DNA from: an uncultured Saprospirales bacterium
Lineage (GTDB): Bacteria > Bacteroidota > Bacteroidia > Chitinophagales > CAJXBJ01
Reading direction: 5' to 3'
NCBI GenBank assembly: GCA_913050195.1
Contig: CAJXBJ010000007.1
Span: 1-38,745, forward strand
Length of the DNA: 38,745 bases
How positions within the stretch are numbered: the stretch's first letter is position 1; each line of letters begins with the position of its first letter. This document shows, piece after piece, positions 1 to 7,611 of the stretch. The notes under the pieces are model-generated. The model was given only the letters and a program-made list of their open reading frames with translations. It had not been told where the DNA came from and did not search any database. Position numbers and translations under genes: made by a program.

Positions 1-59
1 TTTATTGTTGCTACAATAGCAAACAATTCCATTAATGCTCTTAGTAACTTACCACTCAT
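1..59 (-). CDS. 5' end of an unidentified protein (cut by window edge)
   Basis: An open frame on the minus strand starts with ATG at 59-57 and runs off the window. It gives 19 residues beginning MSGKLLRALMELFAIVATI, a plausible amphipathic N-terminus. The divergent spacing of only 33 bases to the kinase start would make this a shared promoter region. Too little is visible to name a product. It could also be a chance frame, although ATG placement at a divergent boundary favours a gene. Confidence 0.45.
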   Translation of the reverse strand, partial: MSGKLLRALMELFAIVATI

Positions 60-92
60 TGTTCAATTTGACTTATATTTACTTGAGACAAA

Positions 93-3000
93 ATGATTGA
101 CTTCTTAATCAAATATAATGCAAAAAAAGGATTCATTCCATTTAGTTTTCTTCTTTTCTATATAGCAACCAGATTAATTTCTGTTCACTACTTTGATATT
201 GATCAGAAAAAAATAGAGCTTGTTAAAGAATGTCAACAAAATTTGTTGATTCAAGAAAAAGAGATTCTAAGCTTTTTAGAGCCTATAAAGGATCTGACAA
301 AAGTAACTTCAGCAGAATCTGGGATGCTTAAAAATCCTTTTTTCGTTTTTAAAGGAGATAGTTTAATTCACTACAATAATCATAAGGCTTTTCTAGATAA
401 ATCATTATTTGATTTAGAGAAAAATAACTTTCAATTATGGCTAGGTAGAAATGGATATTATAGTGCATATAGAAAAGATGTTGAAGATCACATTGCTATT
501 GTGCTTATCCCAATACAGAGAAGGTATAGCATTAAGAATCAATACTTTTATTCAAAGCTTGTTTTAAATAAAAGAGCTAATGCAGAAGTAAATATTTGTT
601 TGGATAAGGACGTAAAGCATAAGATATATAATGGTAAAGGCAGTTTTTTATTTGGTGTTGATAATATCGTATTTAAAGATGCGGATGCGTGGTGGGAACA
701 TCTAAGCTTACTATTTGCTGTATTATTTTTAATAAGCATCCTCTGGTTGTTTTACTCAACCCTCAAATACTTGGATCAAAAAAAATATAATTATTGGATA
801 ATATTTTCACTTATTATTCTCTTAATTCCGCTAAGGTTTGTGTGTGTTTATTTTAAATTCCCAATAGTATTTTATGAGTTAGAACTATTTGGTCCAGGCT
901 ATTTTGCTTCTTCATTTTTGTGGCCTTCTTTAGGCGATGCATTTATTAATATTACTTTATTGATTTTTATTTTTTGGATAGTATTTAGGCTATTTGGTTC
1001 CTATTTATTTGAAAAGTTTACTAGTGCTAAGTTCTTGTTATTTCTAATATTCTTTTTTGTATCGTTTGAGTGGTTGTCTTTTTTTGTTAGTAGTCTAATA
1101 TTAGATTCAAACATTGATTTTAGCATAAATAACTTTTTTGAATTTGACGTAATTAATGTCTTTTTAATTTTCACACTTTCAGTTACTATAATTCTATACT
1201 ATCTCTTTTATAAGCAGATGGAGTGCATAATGGAAAAAGCTGTAAAGGAGCAAAAATATCTGCTTCTTATCATTAGTGTTTTTGGCTTTTTGTGGGTAAT
1301 TGGAGCACACTATGTTAAGAATGTGGAATATAGCTTTGAACCTAGTTTTATGACTTATGTAAAGCTTTTTCCTGGCTTAGGAGCACTGTTCTTAATTTAT
1401 AACACATTCTATATAAAGCGATTTAGTTTTATTAATAAAGCCTTTTATTTTATTAGCTTTTTTTCTGTCTTTTTTTCATTAGTGATTTTACATGCCAAGT
1501 CCCTCAAAAATGAAGATCAAAAATCATTGACTATTCAGAAAATTGCTGAAGGAAGAAATCCCTTGTTAGAATATCAGATACAGGAGGCATTAAGCAGGAT
1601 ACAAGAAAATGATCCTTTGTTTGACGATTACATGAGTACTAGCTTGAAGTTTGATGATTTATTAATTTATCTAAATAAAGAGTATAACAAAGATGCAATG
1701 TCTTCTCTTGTGTTTGAGGGGATTAATATTGACTCAGATCTTGATTTTATGTCACAGATGGATACAATTTCATTTGAGGAACATAGGTTGTTCTGGGGAC
1801 GAGATTCAAACCTTTTATCTACTTATATTGTTGAGATTAAACCTTCTAATTATGATGCCAACCTTTATTTAAAGCTAAGGTCTAAAGAGGTGAATCGGGC
1901 AAAAAGCTTGCTTCAGTGGGTTGAAAATAAATCTAGATTAGAAATAAATCACAAATTAAGTCAATATAGTTATGCCTTATATTATGAAGGAAGGCTGAAA
2001 AAAACCTATGGTGATATTAATATGCCTAAGGTTCTTAATGTGAATGATTTAAAGGTAGGTTATGAGCGTTATTTTAACTGGAATAATAAAGCATTTCTAT
2101 GTTATCAAATAAGTGAATCTCATGCTGTTGTTTTTTATTCAGACAAATATGGGTTTAAGGATCTCGTGTCTGTTTTTTCATATCTATTTAGTTTTCTGTT
2201 TTTTGAATCCGTTCTGCTATTTATCCTACTGTATATTATTTTTTATATTCTTTTTAAAGGACAATTTCTAAAGTTTGACTTTCCAAGGATGAACTTATTG
2301 TTGCGCAATAAGATTCATTTTCTATCTATAACTGTTTTAATGATGTCCTTTATTTTAGTTGGATGGAATACTATGCTTAATGTTCAAAAAGAGTTTGAGA
2401 AATACCATCAAAAAAGGATGGACCGAAAAGTGGGTTCATTAATGCGCTATTTATCTTTTATTCAAGAGGAGATTTCAGTTGATTTGAATGTTAGTGAAAT
2501 AGCGAAAACTATGAATCAATTATCTAAGGCTAACGCAATAAATATTAATCTTTTTAACAAGAATGGTAAGTTAATTTATACATCTCAAAATGAGGTGTAT
2601 ACGAAAGGTTTAGTTGGTAAAAGAATGCCGGCAAATATAAATACACACTTTGAGCAAAGTTCAGATCAGCGATATATAGTTAAAGAGGCTATAGGCGCAT
2701 ATCAGTTTTACTCTGCTTATTTTCCATTGTTTAATTCGATAAATCAGAGAATAGGAATGGTGAATGTGCCTTATTATGCAAGTATGAAAGAAAAAGAATC
2801 AGAAGTTAGTTCATTGTTATTGAATTTAAATAATCTTTATGTGGTGTTGTTCTTTGGCATTTCTTTATTGACCTCTTTTTTTACTTATCGAATTTCCCAA
2901 TCCTTGACTATGATTAATAATAATTTAAAGGAGTTTAAGATTGGAAAGAAAAATCCTCGCATAGAATGGTCATCAAATGATGAGATAGGAGCTCTAGTAA

Positions 3001-3737
3001 AAGAGTATAATAAAATGTCTAAAAAGCTTGAGAAAAGTGTTCAGCAATTAGCAAAGTCAGAACGTGAATCAGCTTGGCGAGAAATGGCGCGTCAAATTGC
3101 TCACGAGATAAAGAACCCTTTAACTCCAATGAAGTTGAGTATACAGCATTTAAGTAGAGCTGTTAAGGATGAAGATGCTGATATTGATGCATTGCTAAAA
3201 AAAGTGTCAAGGACAATGATAGAGCAAATAGATCATCTGTCCCATATTGCTTCTGAATTTTCTTCCTTTGCGCGTATGCCTCAGGCTAATAATGAACTTT
3301 TAAATTTAGCCAAGGAATGTGAGACCCTAATTACTTTATTTGAAAAAGATGTTAAAATAGAACTAGATATTCAAACAACAGGAGACTTTCCTGCTGTTTA
3401 TATGGATAAGAGTTATCTAATAAGGGTTCTAACGAACCTTTTAAAAAATGCATTGCAAGCGGTAGAGGAGAAGGAAAATCCTATTATTGAAGTGACATTA
3501 ACAGAAACCGAAAGCACTTATTTGATTAATGTAAAAGATAATGGAGTAGGAGTCGAAGAAGGAATGAAGGAGAAAATATTTGAGCCTAATTTTACAACTA
3601 AAAGTTCTGGGACAGGATTAGGGTTAGCTATGTGTAGAAGTATAGTTTTAAGTTGTGATGGAGATATCTATTTAGATGAATTGTATGAAGAAGGTGCTAG
3701 CTTTTTCGTGGAGCTTCCAAAATATCGTGAAAAGTAA
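93..3737 (+). CDS. Large membrane sensor histidine kinase (NtrY-like core)
   Basis: A 1214-residue sensor kinase. About a dozen hydrophobic segments are visible: one at residues 15-33, a run of about eight between 203 and 466, a pair around 717-780, and one near 921-940. They separate three probable extracytoplasmic parts (about 35-200, 470-715, 785-920). A HAMP-like linker (about 940-990) leads to the phospho-acceptor motif AHEIKNPLTPMKLS with His1004. The ATPase domain follows: N box NLLKNALQAV, G1 DNGVGVEEG, F box IFEPNFTTK and G2 GTGLGLAMCRSIV. The core resembles NtrY-type kinases, which autophosphorylate and pass phosphate to a response regulator. No regulator lies next to it, so it is an orphan here. 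The signal sensed is unknown. The start is ATG with no Shine-Dalgarno. TATATTTA (74-81) is one mismatch from the -7 consensus. Confidence 0.9.
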   Translation: MIDFLIKYNAKKGFIPFSFLLFYIATRLISVHYFDIDQKKIELVKECQQNLLIQEKEILSFLEPIKDLTKVTSAESGMLKNPFFVFKGDSLIHYNNHKAFLDKSLFDLEKNNFQLWLGRNGYYSAYRKDVEDHIAIVLIPIQRRYSIKNQYFYSKLVLNKRANAEVNICLDKDVKHKIYNGKGSFLFGVDNIVFKDADAWWEHLSLLFAVLFLISILWLFYSTLKYLDQKKYNYWIIFSLIILLIPLRFVCVYFKFPIVFYELELFGPGYFASSFLWPSLGDAFINITLLIFIFWIVFRLFGSYLFEKFTSAKFLLFLIFFFVSFEWLSFFVSSLILDSNIDFSINNFFEFDVINVFLIFTLSVTIILYYLFYKQMECIMEKAVKEQKYLLLIISVFGFLWVIGAHYVKNVEYSFEPSFMTYVKLFPGLGALFLIYNTFYIKRFSFINKAFYFISFFSVFFSLVILHAKSLKNEDQKSLTIQKIAEGRNPLLEYQIQEALSRIQENDPLFDDYMSTSLKFDDLLIYLNKEYNKDAMSSLVFEGINIDSDLDFMSQMDTISFEEHRLFWGRDSNLLSTYIVEIKPSNYDANLYLKLRSKEVNRAKSLLQWVENKSRLEINHKLSQYSYALYYEGRLKKTYGDINMPKVLNVNDLKVGYERYFNWNNKAFLCYQISESHAVVFYSDKYGFKDLVSVFSYLFSFLFFESVLLFILLYIIFYILFKGQFLKFDFPRMNLLLRNKIHFLSITVLMMSFILVGWNTMLNVQKEFEKYHQKRMDRKVGSLMRYLSFIQEEISVDLNVSEIAKTMNQLSKANAININLFNKNGKLIYTSQNEVYTKGLVGKRMPANINTHFEQSSDQRYIVKEAIGAYQFYSAYFPLFNSINQRIGMVNVPYYASMKEKESEVSSLLLNLNNLYVVLFFGISLLTSFFTYRISQSLTMINNNLKEFKIGKKNPRIEWSSNDEIGALVKEYNKMSKKLEKSVQQLAKSERESAWREMARQIAHEIKNPLTPMKLSIQHLSRAVKDEDADIDALLKKVSRTMIEQIDHLSHIASEFSSFARMPQANNELLNLAKECETLITLFEKDVKIELDIQTTGDFPAVYMDKSYLIRVLTNLLKNALQAVEEKENPIIEVTLTETESTYLINVKDNGVGVEEGMKEKIFEPNFTTKSSGTGLGLAMCRSIVLSCDGDIYLDELYEEGASFFVELPKYREK

Positions 3738-3748
3738 AGTATATTTTA

Positions 3749-3756
3749 TAGATTTG
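3749..3756 (+). promoter_or_regulatory. Bacteroidetes -7 promoter element for the transaldolase gene
   Basis: TAGATTTG matches the TAnnTTTG consensus exactly. It lies between the kinase stop and the transaldolase ATG, predicting a leader of about 25 bases. No clear -33 TTTG is seen at the usual spacing. Confidence 0.5.
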
Positions 3757-3784
3757 CGGCATCTAATAATCAAATAATATTTCA

Positions 3785-4444
3785 ATGAAATTCTTTGTAG
3801 ACACAGCAAACCTTGAGGAGATAAAAGATGTTCAAGCGTTAGGTATATTGGATGGAGTAACAACCAATCCTAGTTTAATGGCGAAAGAAGGTATCGCCGG
3901 AGATGAGAATGTTTTAAAGCATTATAAGGATATTTGTGATATAGTTAGTGGAGATGTAAGTGCAGAGGTTATTTCTACAGAGTTCGATGGGATGATTGAG
4001 GAAGGTTTAAAGTTAGCTTCATTAGATCCAAAGATTGTGGTAAAAATCCCTATGATTTCTGAAGGAATTAAAGCAATTAAACATCTCACATCTCTAGGTA
4101 TTAAGACTAATTGTACCTTGGTTTTTTCAGCAGGCCAAGCAATTTTAGCTGCAAAAGCAGGGGCGACTTATATTTCTCCCTTTATAGGGCGTCTAGATGA
4201 TACAAATGTTGATGGTATCGGTTTAATTCATCAATTGACTTCTATTTTCCAAATCTATGGCTTTCAAACTCAAGTGTTGGCAGCATCTATTCGTAATTCC
4301 TTACATATTGTGCGTTGTGCTGAAGTTGGAGCTGATGTTGTGACATGTCCAGCCAAGACTATTCATGGCTTATTTAATCATCCATTGACGGATATAGGAT
4401 TAGAAAAGTTTTTAGCTGATCATGCCAAAATGAATAAGTCCTAA
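3785..4444 (+). CDS. tal: Transaldolase, short TalC/Fsa-type family
   Basis: A 219-residue single-domain TIM-barrel enzyme of the TalC/FSA/MipB family. It begins MKFFVDTANLEEI and carries the DGVTTNPSL signature. The Schiff-base lysine is Lys87 in IVVKIPM. Two positions that separate transaldolase from fructose-6-phosphate aldolase can be read: Glu61 where E. coli FSA has Gln59, and Phe133 in SPFIGRLDD where FSA has Tyr131. Both are the transaldolase state, so transfer of dihydroxyacetone units in the non-oxidative pentose phosphate pathway is more likely than free aldolase activity. Automatic pipelines often call this family fructose-6-phosphate aldolase. It is monocistronic, with its own -7 element and a terminator shared with convergent secDF. 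Confidence 0.92.
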   Translation: MKFFVDTANLEEIKDVQALGILDGVTTNPSLMAKEGIAGDENVLKHYKDICDIVSGDVSAEVISTEFDGMIEEGLKLASLDPKIVVKIPMISEGIKAIKHLTSLGIKTNCTLVFSAGQAILAAKAGATYISPFIGRLDDTNVDGIGLIHQLTSIFQIYGFQTQVLAASIRNSLHIVRCAEVGADVVTCPAKTIHGLFNHPLTDIGLEKFLADHAKMNKS

Positions 4445-4474
4445 TAACTTCCCTTATTTAAGAATGATAAATAG

Positions 4475-4497
4475 AAAGGCCGTTAAGGCCTTTTTTT
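4475..4497. terminator. Bidirectional rho-independent terminator between tal and secDF
   Basis: The inverted repeat AAAGGCC / GGCCTTT (4475-4481 and 4487-4493) has a GTTAA loop and a T run to 4497. It serves the plus-strand gene well. The T run overlaps the secDF stop codon. Read on the minus strand, the same stem is followed by a weaker CTATTT tail. Confidence 0.75.
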
Positions 4498-7400
4498 ATC
4501 TCTTATTTCCTGGTAAATCTACAACCGTTGGAGTAGCAATAAATATGGAAGAATAAGTACCTGATATTACTCCAATCAGTAATGCAAATGCAAACCCTCT
4601 AATAACCTCTCCACCTAAAATAAAAAGGACTAATACTACAAAAAGAGTGGTAATAGATGTCATTAGTGTTCGACTAAGCGTTCTGTTAACCGCAGCATTA
4701 ATTACAGATTTAAATTCTGAGGTTTTGTGATCTTGTAAATATTCTCTAATACGGTCAAAAATAACTACCGTATCGTTTATTGAATAACCAATTATAGTTA
4801 ATAATGCGGCTATAAAAGCTTGATCAATTTCTAATGAAAAGGGTAATAAATTCTTGAATATTGAGAATAGGGATAATACTATAAATACATCATGGATAAC
4901 CGCAATTACTGCACCAGCACCATATTGCCAGCTAAATCTAAATAAGATATATAAAAAGATAATCGCTAGGCCAAAAATAGTTGCATAAGTTGCACTTCTT
5001 TGAAAGTCATCGGCAATGGTTGGTCCAACCATTGTTGATTGTAGTAATCCTCTTTCTTTGTTTTGGTCATCATTGAAAAATTCTGCAGATGAAATTTCAC
5101 TAGCAAAATTTGACTGTAGACCTTCATAAAGTTTTGATTTAATAGTCTCATCAGCCGCTGCCGAATTATCTTCAACTAAGTATGATGTTGTTACTTTGAT
5201 TTGATTATTTTCTCCAAAGGTTTTTACAACAGGAGCTTTGCCATCAAATTGTATCTTTAAGTTCTCGCTAATAGCATCCGTAGCAACATCCTGATCAAAC
5301 TTTACAATGTATGAGCGCCCTCCGTTAAAGTCAACGCCTAATTCAAAACCCTTTGAAGTCATGGAAAAAATTCCTGCGCCAATTATTAAGGCTGAAATAA
5401 CATAGCTCATTTTACGTTTTGTTACAAAGTCTATATTGAAATCAACAAACCATTTAGCCGTAGATTTAGATTGAAACTCAATGGCTTTCTCAGCATCCAA
5501 TAAATGCTCTAGAATTACTCGTGTTATTAATACAGCCGTTAAATAGGCCATTAGTATACCAACTAAAAGTACAGTTGCAAAGCCTTTAATTGGTCCACTA
5601 CCAAATATAAACAGTATTATTCCAGTAAATAGTGTTGTTAGGTTTGCATCAATAATTGCTGAATAGGATTGATTAAACCCTTGGCGAATTGAAGCTTTAA
5701 TGCTCTCACCGTTTCTTAATTCTTCACGAATTCTTTCAAAAATAATGACATTTGCATCTACACTCATTCCAATCGTTAATACTAAACCAGCAATACCTGG
5801 CAAGGTTAGTGTTGCATTAAAAGCAGCAAGAACACCTAAAATGAAAAAGATATTAATTAAAAGAGCAATATCTGAAATAGCACCACCTTTATTATAATAA
5901 AAGAACATAAATACTAGAACCAAAGCTAGACCAATAAGCAATGACATTAATCCAGCATTAATACTAGCTTTACCTAGGGAAGGGCCAACTATGTTTTCTT
6001 CAATAATCATTGTTTTAGCTGGAAGTCTTCCGTTTTTTAAAATAAGAATTAAATCATTTGCCTCACTTGTGGTGAACCTTCCAGTAATTGAAGAAATGCC
6101 ATTAGGTATTTCTTCTTGCACTGTAGGTGCTGAATATACTCGACCATCCAAAACTATGGCGATACACTCCTTATTGTTGGGGTCTTTGCTTGCAATAGCC
6201 GTTACTCTTCGCCATTTCTTAGCTCCTTCGGCATTCATAACCATCTGAATTCCGGCATTGCCATTTTCATAAATTATTTCTACATCAGTAATAACATCCC
6301 CATCAAGTGCTGGTTTTCTATTGCTTTTTAACTTAATAGCATGTAGTGATAAAATTCCATCTTCACTAGGCTTAGCGCCCCATAAAAGTTTAATGTTGCG
6401 TGGTAGTAGGGCTTGAGCTTCTTTGGATGAAATATATGAATTTACAATACTGGTGTCTTTTAGCTTAGCTCTTCCAACCACAGAGCCTGGGAAAATTTGA
6501 TTGTTTTGTCCAATGCTTGGGTATAGGTAAGTGAAAAGGCTTGGTGCACTAGGTCCCTCTTTTGTTTCTAATGAGTCTTCAATTTCTTCAAAGTCAGCAA
6601 GTAAGGCATCGTCATTATTTATATCAGCTGTGTCTATATTGTTAGTGATAATCTCATCAGAGATTTCTTCTTCCTTTGCTTCATTGTTTGATGCAGTATC
6701 TAAGCCTAAGCTAATTTGATTTTTCTTTAAAATGCTTTGATCTAAGCTTGCCAAATTATTAATCACCTCTTTATTGTCATAACAGTTCCAGAACTCTAAT
6801 TTTGCTGAAGACTGTAATATTCTTTTGATTTTTTCTGGATTATCAATTCCAGCAAGTTCAATGTAAATACGGTCTGATCCTGGTGCTCTATAAATATTAG
6901 GTTGTATGACACCAAATTTATCAATACGCGTTTTGATTACATTCTCTGTGTTGGCAATAGCATCTGAGCTTTCTTTTCTTAAATAACCCAATACCGCAGC
7001 ATTATCAGAATTTGGATTGATTTCATCATGATTGTCTCTAGTTGTAAATAAACGAGCCATAGGAATTTCACTATTAACTTCTTCCCAAACTAATCCAAAT
7101 AGGCTCAGGTAATCTTCTCCAGAGCTTCTCTGTCTTAAATTAGTTTCAACTATAGCTTTATTTAGAGCTGTACTTCTTGCGTCATTAGAAAGAGTCTTGA
7201 TTACATCTACCAATGAAACTTGGAGTGTTAAGCTCATGCCTCCTTGAAGGTCTAAGCCAAGATTTAGCTTGGTTTCTCTACATTGTTTATAGGTGTTGCC
7301 GAAAAAGGAAATAGGTCCCAAATAGATTTTTTCATTTGCCATAGAATCTAAGTAAAAGTGCTTTGCACCTTTAATTAGAAGTCTGACTGAGTCTAAGTTC

Positions 7401-7552
7401 TTACCATCCTTTAAAGCTTCTGAATATTTGTTTTCTGCAAAGCTTACTGCCTCCTTTTCAACCTGTGAACACAAATAAGTATTCACGACATAATACATAC
7501 ATACCAACCCTAGAACAATTGATAAAAATTTAATAAGCCCTCTTCCTTGCAT
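4496..7552 (-). CDS. secDF: Protein translocase fusion SecDF
   Basis: Fused SecD and SecF (1018 residues from the chosen start), the inner-membrane partner of SecYEG that uses proton motive force to pull proteins across. SecD half: an N-terminal membrane segment, the motif LGLDLQGGMSLTLQV, a periplasmic P1 region, then GMSVDANVIIFERIREEL in the transmembrane block. SecF half: GVDFNGGRSYIVKF, then GYSINDTVVIFDRIREYL. An acidic low-complexity insert rich in Asp, Glu and Asn lies near residues 275-335 in the P1 region. The ORF track starts at a TTG (7588-7586) that is part of a promoter element. The ATG at 7552 gives MQGRGLIKFLSIV, as expected for the family. It lies downstream of the T9SS cargo gene but has its own -7 element. 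Confidence 0.95.
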   Translation of the reverse strand: MQGRGLIKFLSIVLGLVCMYYVVNTYLCSQVEKEAVSFAENKYSEALKDGKNLDSVRLLIKGAKHFYLDSMANEKIYLGPISFFGNTYKQCRETKLNLGLDLQGGMSLTLQVSLVDVIKTLSNDARSTALNKAIVETNLRQRSSGEDYLSLFGLVWEEVNSEIPMARLFTTRDNHDEINPNSDNAAVLGYLRKESSDAIANTENVIKTRIDKFGVIQPNIYRAPGSDRIYIELAGIDNPEKIKRILQSSAKLEFWNCYDNKEVINNLASLDQSILKKNQISLGLDTASNNEAKEEEISDEIITNNIDTADINNDDALLADFEEIEDSLETKEGPSAPSLFTYLYPSIGQNNQIFPGSVVGRAKLKDTSIVNSYISSKEAQALLPRNIKLLWGAKPSEDGILSLHAIKLKSNRKPALDGDVITDVEIIYENGNAGIQMVMNAEGAKKWRRVTAIASKDPNNKECIAIVLDGRVYSAPTVQEEIPNGISSITGRFTTSEANDLILILKNGRLPAKTMIIEENIVGPSLGKASINAGLMSLLIGLALVLVFMFFYYNKGGAISDIALLINIFFILGVLAAFNATLTLPGIAGLVLTIGMSVDANVIIFERIREELRNGESIKASIRQGFNQSYSAIIDANLTTLFTGIILFIFGSGPIKGFATVLLVGILMAYLTAVLITRVILEHLLDAEKAIEFQSKSTAKWFVDFNIDFVTKRKMSYVISALIIGAGIFSMTSKGFELGVDFNGGRSYIVKFDQDVATDAISENLKIQFDGKAPVVKTFGENNQIKVTTSYLVEDNSAAADETIKSKLYEGLQSNFASEISSAEFFNDDQNKERGLLQSTMVGPTIADDFQRSATYATIFGLAIIFLYILFRFSWQYGAGAVIAVIHDVFIVLSLFSIFKNLLPFSLEIDQAFIAALLTIIGYSINDTVVIFDRIREYLQDHKTSEFKSVINAAVNRTLSRTLMTSITTLFVVLVLFILGGEVIRGFAFALLIGVISGTYSSIFIATPTVVDLPGNKR

Positions 7553-7585
7553 GCTTTTTTTGTTTTTGCGTAAAAATATAAGGCG

Positions 7586-7593
7586 CAAATATA
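7586..7593 (-). promoter_or_regulatory. -7 promoter element of secDF
   Basis: TATATTTG on the minus strand matches TAnnTTTG exactly. It lies between the upstream stop (7612) and the secDF ATG (7552), predicting a leader of about 30 bases. The final TTG of this element is the codon the ORF track took as the start. Confidence 0.6.
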
Positions 7594-7611
7594 AGTAATA
7601 TTTGATTAAAA

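Noticed and set aside
58-69. 12-mer ATTGTTCAATTT shared by both ends of the window (58-69 and 38728-38739)
   Set aside because: Considered as a direct repeat or attachment site. Many shared 12-mers are expected by chance in 38.7 kb of AT-rich DNA, and nothing between suggests a mobile element.
548-739. Minus-strand ORF inside the kinase gene
   Set aside because: Shadow of the kinase frame in AT-rich DNA, with no domain, promoter or plausible protein sequence. The same applies to the other short opposite-strand and alternate-frame ORFs in the track.
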